Shown piece after piece: positions 46,961-55,193 of a stretch of DNA of 64,000 nucleotides; position 1 is the stretch's first letter, and each line of letters begins with the position of its first letter. Origin of the DNA: Rhodococcus sp. HNM0563. Lineage in GTDB: Bacteria; Actinomycetota; Actinomycetes; Mycobacteriales; Mycobacteriaceae. Both the position numbers and the translations under genes were made by a program. The notes beneath the pieces are model-generated. The model was not told the DNA's origin. It saw only the letters and a list, made by a program, of their open reading frames with translations, and ran no database searches. Location: the NCBI RefSeq assembly GCF_012726195.1, contig NZ_JAASAF010000013.1, positions 104,191 through 168,190 on the forward strand. The letters run 5' to 3'.

Positions 46961-49297
46961 TCACACCCGGCTGGCTTCCGGGGTGGCGCCTACGGCTTCC
47001 AGCTCGCGCGTGAGCTTCTCACCCTCGACGTCGACGTTCGGCAGGATCTTGTCGAGCCACTTCGGCAGCCACCACGCCTTGTCTCCGAGCAATGCCATCA
47101 CCGACGGGATGATCACCATGCGGACGATGAACGCGTCGAAGAAGACGGCGGCGGCGAGCGCGAAGCCGATGGACTTGATCAGCGAATCCGGTTCGGCGAT
47201 GAACGCGGCGAACACCGAGATCATGATGATCGCGGCGGCGCTCACCACGCGGGCGCCGTGCGCGAAGCCACTGCGCACCGCGTCCAAGGCGGACGCACCG
47301 TGCACATAGTCCTCGCGCATGCGTGTCACCAGGAACACCTGGTAGTCCATGGCCAGGCCGAACACCACGCCGATGAGGATGATCGGCATGAAGCTCACGA
47401 TGGGCTGCGGGTTCGAGATGAGACCGCCGAAGCCGTTCTGGAAGACCGCCACGGTCGCGCCGAAGGTGGCCAGAACACTCAGCAGGAAGCCGAGGGTCGC
47501 GGTGAGCGGCACCAGGATCGAGCGGAACACGAGCATGAGCAGGATGAATGCGAGACCGACGACGACAGCGAGGTACGGGACGAGCGCGCTCTGCAGGCTC
47601 TCCGACACGTCACCTTCGAGCGCGGTCTGACCCGTCACGCCGTACGAGAGGCCGTACTCCTCGTTCAGGGCTGCTTCGTCGGCGCGAATCTCCGAGACGA
47701 GATCCATCGTTGCAGGATCGGTCGGGCCGCTTCGCGGCGTGATGAGAATCTGCGCGGTGTCACCGGCTTCGTTCACCGCGACGATCTGGGCGTTGACGAC
47801 CTCCTCGTGCTCGTACAGCGAGCCGAGCACCGCTCCGAAGGCCGCGTCTGCCGGCACGTCCGCGTCGCGGGCGTCGGCGACAACGACGAGTGGCCCGTTG
47901 CGTCCCGGTCCGAAGCCTTCGTCGATCAGATCGTAGGCCTGGCGTGCGCTGGTGGCAGGATCGCCCGTCGCCTCAGTGGGCAGGGCAAGCCGCAGGCCGG
48001 TCGCGGGGAGTGCGAGAACGCCGAGGAGGACGACGCCCGCGACGAGCGGAATCAGCGGACGACGGGTGATGGCGCCGATGAACTTCTGTGCAGCGCCGGG
48101 CTCACCGCCCTCGGGGTCGCGTGAATTCAGGCCGGGAATGCGGCCCGCGAAGGCCTTCTCACCGAAGAGGCCGAGCACGGCAGGCAGCAGCGAGATCGCG
48201 ATGAGCACTGCCATGAGCACAGTGAATGCGGCGGCGTAGCCCATCACGGACAGGAACGGGATGCCGACGACGCTCAGCGCCATGAGCGCGATGATGACGG
48301 TCAGGCCGGCGAACACGACAGCGGAACCCGCGGTGCCGACGGCACGACCGGCAGCCTCGGCACGATCGGAGGTATTGAGCAGCTCGTGCCGGAAGCGCGA
48401 GACGATGAACAGCGAGTAGTCGATTGCGACGGCAAGGCCGATCATGATCGCAAGTGTCGGCGTCATCGAGCTCAGGTCGAAGAAACCGGTGGCGATGGTA
48501 ATGCCCATACTGCCGATGCCGACACCCACGAGCGCGGTGATGAGCGGCAGACCGGCGGCGACGAGCGAGCCGAAGGTGAGGGCGAGCACGATCGCGGCGA
48601 TGCCGATACCGATGAGTTCCGCGGTGCCGCCCGGCATCGTCATCTCGGCTGCGGCGGTGCCGCTGACCTGCACGGTCAGACCTGCATCACGGCCGATGTC
48701 CGCAGCGGCGGCGATCTGGTCGCGCATCGCCTGGTCGACGTCGGTGATCTCGCCTTCGAAGGGCACCGTGACGAAACCGACGGTGCGGTCCGCGCTCAGA
48801 GGCGACAGTGCCTGGGCATCGGCGCGCGCCGCGTCCTCGGGCGTGCCCTGCTGCTCGGCCAGTCCCAGCATCTGCTGAGTGAGGCCTGCGTCTGCCATGA
48901 CCGGATTGGTCAGCACGCCTGCCCGCTGTTCGGGTGTGGCGGTGGCGGGGTCGATCTTGGCAGGTGGGGAGACCGTGTCGATCCCCCGGATCGCTGCAAG
49001 CACCTCATCGACCGCAGCCATGTTCTGGGGGTCGTCGAGCGTCTGCCCGTCCGGCGCCGCGAAGACGTAGCGCGCGCTGAGCGCATCCATCGGGTTCTCG
49101 GCCGACGGGAATCGCTCGGCCATCAGGTCCTGCGCGTTCTGCGCCGGGGTACCCGGGAGTGTGAACGAGTCCGTTGTCGGACCCGACAGGGTTGCGGCAC
49201 CGACTCCGAAGAGGACGAGCAACGCGATCCAGAACGACAGGACTGCGCCTTTACGCCGGTAAGCGAACTTGCCTATCCGGTAGAGGTAGGTCGCCAC
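46961..49297 (-). CDS. MMPL family RND transporter
   Basis: The protein of about 778 residues has two repeated halves, each with one large external loop and about five to six helices. The first half starts YLYRIGKFAYRRKGAVLSFW, has the loop ending DLMAERFPSAENPMDALSAR, and the helix MTPTLAIMIGLAVAIDYSLF. The second half has the helix ILIGVVFGLAMDYQVFLVTRM, matching the MmpL signature with the GLAMDYQVFL Asp-Tyr pair for proton coupling. It probably exports a lipid or drug. GTG at 49297 follows AAAGG at 9 nt. It is preceded by a TetR gene, 46 bp upstream, in the same direction. Confidence 0.9.
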   Translation of the reverse strand: MATYLYRIGKFAYRRKGAVLSFWIALLVLFGVGAATLSGPTTDSFTLPGTPAQNAQDLMAERFPSAENPMDALSARYVFAAPDGQTLDDPQNMAAVDEVLAAIRGIDTVSPPAKIDPATATPEQRAGVLTNPVMADAGLTQQMLGLAEQQGTPEDAARADAQALSPLSADRTVGFVTVPFEGEITDVDQAMRDQIAAAADIGRDAGLTVQVSGTAAAEMTMPGGTAELIGIGIAAIVLALTFGSLVAAGLPLITALVGVGIGSMGITIATGFFDLSSMTPTLAIMIGLAVAIDYSLFIVSRFRHELLNTSDRAEAAGRAVGTAGSAVVFAGLTVIIALMALSVVGIPFLSVMGYAAAFTVLMAVLIAISLLPAVLGLFGEKAFAGRIPGLNSRDPEGGEPGAAQKFIGAITRRPLIPLVAGVVLLGVLALPATGLRLALPTEATGDPATSARQAYDLIDEGFGPGRNGPLVVVADARDADVPADAAFGAVLGSLYEHEEVVNAQIVAVNEAGDTAQILITPRSGPTDPATMDLVSEIRADEAALNEEYGLSYGVTGQTALEGDVSESLQSALVPYLAVVVGLAFILLMLVFRSILVPLTATLGFLLSVLATFGATVAVFQNGFGGLISNPQPIVSFMPIILIGVVFGLAMDYQVFLVTRMREDYVHGASALDAVRSGFAHGARVVSAAAIIMISVFAAFIAEPDSLIKSIGFALAAAVFFDAFIVRMVIIPSVMALLGDKAWWLPKWLDKILPNVDVEGEKLTRELEAVGATPEASRV

Positions 49298-49343
49298 GGC
49301 AGGCACCCTTTCTTCGATCGAACATGGTCGTGGTGGGGCGGTG

Positions 49344-49934
49344 TTACGAGAGTCCCCGTCGCAGCAGCTCGAAGGCTTCCCGGATGAGGTCTTCCGGTGA
49401 GGACGCGGAACTCGCCATGGACATCTCGATGGCCGATTTGATCGCTCCCAAACTGACGTAGTGCACCAGGTTGGGGTAGATATCCGTGGTCGGATCAGTG
49501 CCCGTACGCTCGGCGATGACATCGACGAGCAGCTGCGATGAGCGCTTCGCCACCTCGATGTGTCGGGATTCGTTACCCGAGCCCTCTTCGACGAACGCGA
49601 CGCAGGTGCTGATGTCGTCGAACGACCACTGGGGATCGGTTACGAGCCCGACGGCACATTCCTCGAGCGAAGACATGATGGGCTCGTCCGCAGGGCGATG
49701 CCGCAGAAGATCGATCCAGGTTTCGATCAGGCCCTCGAAGTGCACGAGGACCGCTTCTTCCTTGCTCGCGAAGTAGTTGTGGAAGGTGCGGGTCGAAACG
49801 CCGGCCCTCGCGGCGATCGCATCGGCAGTGACCTCATGGAGGCCGTGTTCGCGCGCGAGTTCGGCAGCGGCGTCCGCGAGAGCCGCGCGGGTGGCGGCTT
49901 TCTTGCGGTCGCGCAGTCCGAGTTGAGTGCTCAC
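49344..49934 (-). CDS. TetR family transcriptional regulator, probable repressor of mmpL
   Basis: The protein of about 196 residues has the TetR helix-turn-helix (LAREHGLHEVTADAIAARAG, then VSTRTFHNYFASKEEAVLVHF) and a helical C-terminus that ends RGLS. GTG at 49934 gives VSTQLGLRDRKKAATRAAL and has no separate Shine-Dalgarno, so the transcript may be leaderless. It is upstream of mmpL in the same direction, probably forming an autoregulated operon. A palindromic site lies just upstream. Confidence 0.86.
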   Translation of the reverse strand: MSTQLGLRDRKKAATRAALADAAAELAREHGLHEVTADAIAARAGVSTRTFHNYFASKEEAVLVHFEGLIETWIDLLRHRPADEPIMSSLEECAVGLVTDPQWSFDDISTCVAFVEEGSGNESRHIEVAKRSSQLLVDVIAERTGTDPTTDIYPNLVHYVSLGAIKSAIEMSMASSASSPEDLIREAFELLRRGLS

Positions 49935-49952
49935 CTCAACGACGGTACAGAT

Positions 49953-49985
49953 TTTGCAGAGCTGTGTAACTTTGCAGAGTTCTGC
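49953..49985. promoter_or_regulatory. Operator of the TetR-mmpL unit
   Basis: TTTGCAGAG occurs twice (49953-49961 and 49971-49979), 18 bp apart. The second copy is part of the palindrome GCAGAGTTCTGC (49974-49985). The site lies 20-50 bp upstream of the TetR start on the minus strand. This fits autorepression. Confidence 0.6.
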
Positions 49986-50031
49986 AATATTTATGCGATC
50001 AGCCACACCTGATCACCGCGAGTAATGCAGC

Positions 50032-50493
50032 TCACACGGGGCGGCGCTCCCATGCGCCCGGATCCGAGGTCAGGTCGCGAACGAAGTCCGACAGCTCGTC
50101 CGCAACAACATCCGCGAGCGTCACCCCTTCGAGCACCGCGCGCAGATTCACCCGCACCGCGATCCATACATCCCGCAGCCGCTCGGCCGCCCCCGTGTAC
50201 TCCACACTCTCCGGCCGCTCCCCCCGCACCGACGCGAGTGGTCCTTCCACCGTGCGAATGATGTCGGCGATGGAGATCTCGGCGGCCGGTCGCGCCAACC
50301 AGTAGCCACCATCCGGGCCCCGACGGCTACGAACGAGACCACCCCGGCGAAGGTCGGCAAGCACGGCCTCGAGGAATTTGTGCGGGATCGACTGGGCGGT
50401 CGCCAGCATTTCCGCCTTGGCCGGGCCGCCGCCACATGCGGCGAGCTCGAGAAGGGTCCGCACGGCGTAATCGACCCTTGCGCTGATATGCAC
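50032..50493 (-). CDS. Rrf2 family transcriptional regulator without Fe-S cysteines
   Basis: The 153-residue protein starts VHISARVDYAVRTLLELAACGG, then AQSIPHKFLEAVLADLRRGGLVRSRRGPDGGYWLARP, the Rrf2 winged helix. The effector region near residue 90 lacks the three cysteines that hold an Fe-S cluster in IscR or NsrR, so this member probably senses something else. GTG at 50493 follows GGGAG at 6 nt. It is divergent from the sterol desaturase-family gene. Confidence 0.85.
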   Translation of the reverse strand: MHISARVDYAVRTLLELAACGGGPAKAEMLATAQSIPHKFLEAVLADLRRGGLVRSRRGPDGGYWLARPAAEISIADIIRTVEGPLASVRGERPESVEYTGAAERLRDVWIAVRVNLRAVLEGVTLADVVADELSDFVRDLTSDPGAWERRPV

Positions 50494-50631
50494 TCTGCTC
50501 TCCCTGCAACATTCGACCGGCAATCCCTACCAATACTGGGGGAAATCCGCACAACCCACCCAGCGATAGTGACGGGTGACACAGGAGGCGTACATTGGAC
50601 GGTCGTCCACGTACTACCTGGAGGCCCCGTC

Positions 50632-51570
50632 ATGAGGGAGACCCTGTTCAGCGCGTGGGGATCGCTGCTCGAACCGTTGCACGACCCCGTAGCCCTCGCG
50701 ATACCGGCGTTTGCGCTGTTCCTGATCCTCGAGTGGGTCGCGGCCCGCGCGCTGGAGCGCTCCGAGCCGGGACCCGACGGACGCGTCCGCCCTCCGCGCG
50801 GTGGATACGAGATGCGCGATGCGCGGGCAAGCCTCTCGATGGGGCTGATCTCGATCGTGACGAGCGCCGGCTGGAAGGTGCTCGCACTCATCGGATACTC
50901 CGCCCTGTGGGTGTACGTCGCACCGTGGCACCTGCCGGCCGACGCCTGGTACACGTGGGTGGTCCTGCTGCTGGGGATCGACTTCCTCTGGTACTGGTAT
51001 CACCGGATGGCGCATCGGGTCCGGCTCATCTGGGCGACTCATCAAGCACACCATTCGAGTGAGTACTTCAACTACGCAACCGCTTTGCGCCAGAAATGGA
51101 ACAACAGCGGCGAGATCATCATGTGGTTGCCGTTGCCCCTTCTCGGCATCCCGCCGTGGATGGTGTTCGTGGGATTCTCCGTGAGTCTCGTCTACCAGTT
51201 CTTCGTGCACACCGAGCGAGTGGGCACACTGCCCGCACCGATCGAGTTCGTGTTCAACACGCCGTCGCACCACCGGGTGCACCACGGCTCCGATGCCGAA
51301 TACCTCGACCGCAACTACGCGGGCATCCTCATCATCTGGGATCGGATGTTCGGCACGTTCAAGGCCGAAGAGCAACGACCCGTCTACGGACTGACCACAC
51401 CGGTCGGCACCTTCGAGATCTGGAAACTGCAGACCCACGAGTACCGGGCGATCGCCCGCGACTGGCGATCAGCGACATGCTGGCGCCACAAACTCGGGTA
51501 CGCGTTCGGCCCGCCCGGATGGGCACCGGTGCAGTCCGAGACGGAGCCGGTCAGCCCATCTCGAGGGTGA
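50632..51570 (+). CDS. Sterol desaturase/fatty acid hydroxylase superfamily protein
   Basis: The 312-residue membrane protein has four to five helices and the three His boxes of the family: HRMAH, HQAHHSS and HHRVHHG. Together these bind a di-iron center that oxidises C-H bonds on lipid or sterol substrates. ATG at 50632 follows TGGAGG at 7 nt. The Rrf2 gene is divergent by 138 bp and may control it. The 3' end overlaps the convergent YceI gene by 20 bp. The substrate is unknown. Confidence 0.88.
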   Translation: MRETLFSAWGSLLEPLHDPVALAIPAFALFLILEWVAARALERSEPGPDGRVRPPRGGYEMRDARASLSMGLISIVTSAGWKVLALIGYSALWVYVAPWHLPADAWYTWVVLLLGIDFLWYWYHRMAHRVRLIWATHQAHHSSEYFNYATALRQKWNNSGEIIMWLPLPLLGIPPWMVFVGFSVSLVYQFFVHTERVGTLPAPIEFVFNTPSHHRVHHGSDAEYLDRNYAGILIIWDRMFGTFKAEEQRPVYGLTTPVGTFEIWKLQTHEYRAIARDWRSATCWRHKLGYAFGPPGWAPVQSETEPVSPSRG

Positions 51571-52237
51571 TCAGGAAGTCCACACTTCCGGACTCGTCGA
51601 CCGCGACGAATCCGAGGTCGGGAGGCTCGATTCCCCAGTCGGTCCAGGTGGCAGGAATGCTGCCGGACGCCACGATGCTCCCGCCGGTGCGCAGAACGTC
51701 GACGTCCACCGTTACGGGGCGCTCTTCGCCGCGCAGAGTGAGGATGCCGGTCGCCGGCACAGTGGCGACGGTGCCGTCCGTCGGCAACGACGACACGTTC
51801 ACGGGCTCGGTCAACGTGAAAGTCGCGGTCGGGTGGTTCGCGGTGTCCATCACCATTCCGCGGAACTGACCGTCGCGTTGGGAGATGTCGGTGGCGATAC
51901 CGTCGACCCGGACGGTGATCTCGGCTGCGGTGAGAGATTCGTCGGCGATCGTTGCAGTGCCCGAAACCTGGTCGGTGCTCCCCACCACGGTGACGTCGGC
52001 GCCCCTCAGGATCTCGTGCACTGTGTAACCCGCCGCGGTCCGGTTGGGGTCGGCGCCCGGGGTCACGGTCCACTCGCCGTCGAGTTCACCGGTTGCGGCC
52101 TCCGCGCCGGACGTCGATACCGAGGCGGCCGGTGCATCGTCCTCCGCGATGAAGGTGCCGTAGACCCATGGCGCGACGAAGAAGCCCAGCAACGCGATCA
52201 CGACGACGGCAACGAGCACCCACGCAGCTTTCCGCAT
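51551..52237 (-). CDS. YceI family protein, membrane-anchored
   Basis: The 228-residue protein starts with an uncleaved-type helix (AAWVLVAVVVIALLGFFVAP), then a lipocalin-like YceI domain with GYTVHEILRGADVTVVG, FRGMVMDTANHPTATFTL and ILTLRGEERPVTVDVDV. Members bind polyisoprenoids or similar lipids. ATG at 52237 has no strong Shine-Dalgarno. It overlaps the sterol desaturase-family gene at its 3' end. The downstream TetR gene is 76 bp away in the same direction. Confidence 0.85.
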   Translation of the reverse strand: MRKAAWVLVAVVVIALLGFFVAPWVYGTFIAEDDAPAASVSTSGAEAATGELDGEWTVTPGADPNRTAAGYTVHEILRGADVTVVGSTDQVSGTATIADESLTAAEITVRVDGIATDISQRDGQFRGMVMDTANHPTATFTLTEPVNVSSLPTDGTVATVPATGILTLRGEERPVTVDVDVLRTGGSIVASGSIPATWTDWGIEPPDLGFVAVDESGSVDFLITLEMG

Positions 52238-52313
52238 GGGGCGAGATTAGAAGACGTTTCGATCCCGCCGGGCACTCTCCGCCGAATTCCTCCGCGAGAA
52301 TCGGCGTTGCTCG

Positions 52314-52925
52314 TCATCGAGCAACGACTCGAGCCACGACCGCGGGCCCCACCCACCGGCGCAGATAACGACGCATCTCGTCGTCGGTGCGCGGCGGGTT
52401 GCCTGGAGAGACGAAGAACGACTGCATAGTCCGCAGAAGGTATTCGACGAGTTCGTGTAGCGACGCGTCGTCGTAACCGTGACTCTCCCACTCGACATCG
52501 AACCGCCGGATCATGGTCATACCGAAGGCCTGCGCCTCGTCGGATGTCATGTTCTCGGGGTGGACGTTCGCGTACGAACTCGACAGTAGAAGCCCCAGGT
52601 GCGGAGTGCGGCGCACTTCCGCGAGGGTGAAGACGACGGCTTCGACGGTCGCGTCGACGGGGTCGACGATGCCCTCGACACAGTCGGCCAGACGGTCGAG
52701 GAACCCTGCGACCGACGCGATGGCCGCAGCCTTCATCAGCGCATCCGCGCTGGGGAAATACCGGTAGACCGTCTGCCGGATCACGCCCAGCGATTCCGCG
52801 ACCTCGGCGATGCTGATCGCCGCACCGGTCCGAGCTATGAGGTCGACCGCAGTGTCGACGATGCGCCGCGTCGCCTCGTCGTCGCTCCCGGGTGGACTCC
52901 CACCCCACCCTCGCCTACGTGCCAC
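52314..52925 (-). CDS. TetR family transcriptional regulator
   Basis: The 203-residue protein has the TetR helix-turn-helix (LIARTGAAISIAEVAESLG, then VIRQTVYRYFPSADALMKAA) and a helical ligand-binding domain. GTG at 52925 follows AGGAGG at 5 nt. It is divergent from the metal-dependent hydrolase gene at 53104, with a palindrome between them, and it precedes the YceI gene in the same direction, either of which may be a target. The ligand is unknown. Confidence 0.88.
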   Translation of the reverse strand: MARRRGWGGSPPGSDDEATRRIVDTAVDLIARTGAAISIAEVAESLGVIRQTVYRYFPSADALMKAAAIASVAGFLDRLADCVEGIVDPVDATVEAVVFTLAEVRRTPHLGLLLSSSYANVHPENMTSDEAQAFGMTMIRRFDVEWESHGYDDASLHELVEYLLRTMQSFFVSPGNPPRTDDEMRRYLRRWVGPAVVARVVAR

Positions 52926-53007
52926 ACCCGCCTCCTGAAATGAGGGGCCCGACATTATCACGCAGCCCAATCCCTGAGTGGTATGCCGGGAGATTTACAC
53001 GAAAGTC

Positions 53008-53037
53008 ATCATACAGATTTGCGCCCAGACGTATGAT
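53008..53037. promoter_or_regulatory. Palindromic operator in the TetR/hydrolase divergent region
   Basis: ATCATAC (53008-53014) and GTATGAT (53031-53037) are perfect inverted repeats around 16 bp, lying between the TetR start at 52925 and the hydrolase start at 53104. A TTTACA -35-like hexamer lies just upstream at 52994. This is a plausible TetR binding site. Confidence 0.55.
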
Positions 53038-53103
53038 GCTTCCAAATCGTCGGTCCTACCTGCCCCGACCCGACCGGACAGCCCCGAGAACGAGGTAGAA
53101 GAA

Positions 53104-54039
53104 ATGACAAACCTGCACGTCCGCAAGATGCGTTTCGCGTTCGAGGACCACGACGTGCCATTCCTGTGGAACCCCGAGAACCCCGCCTTCTCGAGCATGG
53201 CCAACGCCGTCTCGTTCCTCGCAGTCGGTTTCGAGAAGATGATCGTCCAGATGATCACCGAGGCGAAACCGCAATTCGCCGACGACACGGTCGCCGAGGA
53301 AGCCGACGCGTTCATGCGCCAGGAAGGACAGCACTCGACCGCGCATCGCCAGCACGTCCGCGCGCTGATCAAGAGATACCCGGGCCTGCAGGAAACGCTC
53401 GACAAGGTGATCGGGGCCTACGACACGCTCACCGCCGAGACGTCGCTGAAGTACCGACTGGCATACACCGCAGACCTCGAAGCGACCTTCACCCCCGTCT
53501 TCAAACTCATGCTCGACAACGACGCGTCGCTGTTCCGCCCCGGCGACGACCGGGTCGCGTCCCTGTTCATCTGGCATTTCGTCGAGGAAGTCGAGCATCG
53601 AAGTTCGGCCCTGATCATCTACGACTCCGTCGTCGGCAGCGACGTCTACCGCATGCGCGTCGCCGCCTCGGTGTTCAAACACGTACTCGACGTCATCCGA
53701 ATCGCGTGCGCGGGCTTCAACAAGCACGTCCCTCTCGAAGACCGCAAGATCGACGCACTGTCGATGTTCGCGTCGTATCGGCGTAAACAGAAGCTGCTCC
53801 AGATGATTCCGGGAATGCAGGCCGCAAATGCCGGGCCGATGCCACGTGCATTCGACGACCTCGGACTCGGCGAACAGCTCATCGCGCTGCGCGGCATCAT
53901 CCGAAGCCAGATGCCGAAGCACAACCCCGAGCATGAAGATCTGCCCGAACTTGCCGGGCTGTGGTTCGAGCGCTTCGACGCCGGATACGACGTCACCAAG
54001 TGGTACACCGCGGAAACCGCTGCACCGGGGGTCAATTGA
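53104..54039 (+). CDS. Metal-dependent hydrolase (PF10118-type)
   Basis: The 311-residue protein is a helical-bundle metalloenzyme of the PF10118 group. It has the metal-binding patterns EADAFMRQEGQHSTAH near residue 65 and FIWHFVEEVEHRSSAL near 160, consistent with paired Glu/His ligands. Members are commonly beside TetR regulators and membrane proteins. Substrate and reaction are not established. ATG at 53104 follows an AGGTAGAAGAA stretch. Its stop overlaps the next gene's ATG by one base. Confidence 0.83.
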   Translation: MTNLHVRKMRFAFEDHDVPFLWNPENPAFSSMANAVSFLAVGFEKMIVQMITEAKPQFADDTVAEEADAFMRQEGQHSTAHRQHVRALIKRYPGLQETLDKVIGAYDTLTAETSLKYRLAYTADLEATFTPVFKLMLDNDASLFRPGDDRVASLFIWHFVEEVEHRSSALIIYDSVVGSDVYRMRVAASVFKHVLDVIRIACAGFNKHVPLEDRKIDALSMFASYRRKQKLLQMIPGMQAANAGPMPRAFDDLGLGEQLIALRGIIRSQMPKHNPEHEDLPELAGLWFERFDAGYDVTKWYTAETAAPGVN

Positions 54040-55193
54040 TGTCGGATCTGTGTTCGCCCACCTTCGAAGACCTCGCGACGAGACTCGGTTTCTCCTGCGA
54101 CGAGGCCGGCGGGCTCGTCGAATTCCGCAATCCGCTGGCGCTCGAGAACTGGACGTTGCCGGTACTCGAACTCACCATCGTCGTCGGCGCCGTGCTCGCA
54201 CTCGTCTACGCCATCGTGCGACTGCGCCGGCACGGCGACCCCACCAACCTGGTGTTGTGGCTGGGCGCATGCGCATATCTTTTCATCATCGAACCGCCCC
54301 TGTACTTCCCGGCCGCGTTCGGGATCGAACAGCACGTCGACACGATGTTCGCGCACAACGTATTCACCGTCGAATTCATGTGGGGCAGACTGCCGCTCTA
54401 CATCGTCGCGATCTATCCCTTGCTCGCGACACTGTCGTTCGAGATCGTGCGGATGCTCGGCGTGTTCCGCAAGTACGGCGTTCTCCTCGGCGCAGTGTGT
54501 GTGGGATTCGTCCATCACGCCTTCTACGAGATCTTCGACCACCTCGGTCCGCAATTGCGCTGGTGGGAGTGGTCGCTCGAGAACCCGATCAACCAACCGT
54601 TCTTCGACTCGGTCCCGCTGCCGAGCGTCGTGGTGTTCGCGGCACTGTGGCCGATGTCCCTGGCACTGTGTGTGCAGTTCTTCGTCGGCCGCCACGTCGA
54701 CCAGGGCGAAAGCTTCTCCGGGCTCCAATTGGCGTGGCGCACAATCGTGATCGGCGTACTCGCCTCCGTGGGGACGTTCGTCCTCCCGATGCCCGCGACC
54801 ATCATCGGGATGGGAAGCACGAGGGTGCGCGGGTTCATGTACGCACTCGAACTCGTCGTCCTGTGTGTGGTTGCGATCTGGGTGCTCGCTCGCCAGTGGT
54901 CGCGTTTGCGCCGCGGCGAATCCGACACTCCCGCCCACACGAACGTGTTCGTCCAACGGTTCTCGCTGGTGTACCTCGGCGTGTTGGCGGTCCTCTGGGT
55001 CACCGCGCTGCCCGACTATTTCTCGGCGGTCGACGGTGTCACCGACAACGGCGATCCCATCGGCAGCCTCTGGTATGTCGTGGCGTGCTTCGTCGTCGCC
55101 ATCGCGTGTGTCGCCGCGACCTTCACCGTTCCCCGGGCCGGGTCCGCAACCGATGCCCCGACCGTCGGAATTCGGGAAACGTCATCATCGTGA
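54039..55193 (+). CDS. Multi-pass membrane protein of unknown function
   Basis: The 384-residue protein has about nine membrane helices, including LPVLELTIVVGAVLALVYAI and LVYLGVLAVLWVTALPDYFS. A motif with HHAFYEIFDHLGPQLRWWEW near residue 155 has several His/Asp/Glu, unusual for a simple transporter. A short N-terminal region (LCSPTFEDLATRLGFSCDE) has a cysteine pair. TGATG overlap with the hydrolase gene indicates co-translation and a shared function. I do not recognise the family. It overlaps the convergent MFS gene by 9 bp. Confidence 0.72.
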   Translation: MSDLCSPTFEDLATRLGFSCDEAGGLVEFRNPLALENWTLPVLELTIVVGAVLALVYAIVRLRRHGDPTNLVLWLGACAYLFIIEPPLYFPAAFGIEQHVDTMFAHNVFTVEFMWGRLPLYIVAIYPLLATLSFEIVRMLGVFRKYGVLLGAVCVGFVHHAFYEIFDHLGPQLRWWEWSLENPINQPFFDSVPLPSVVVFAALWPMSLALCVQFFVGRHVDQGESFSGLQLAWRTIVIGVLASVGTFVLPMPATIIGMGSTRVRGFMYALELVVLCVVAIWVLARQWSRLRRGESDTPAHTNVFVQRFSLVYLGVLAVLWVTALPDYFSAVDGVTDNGDPIGSLWYVVACFVVAIACVAATFTVPRAGSATDAPTVGIRETSSS

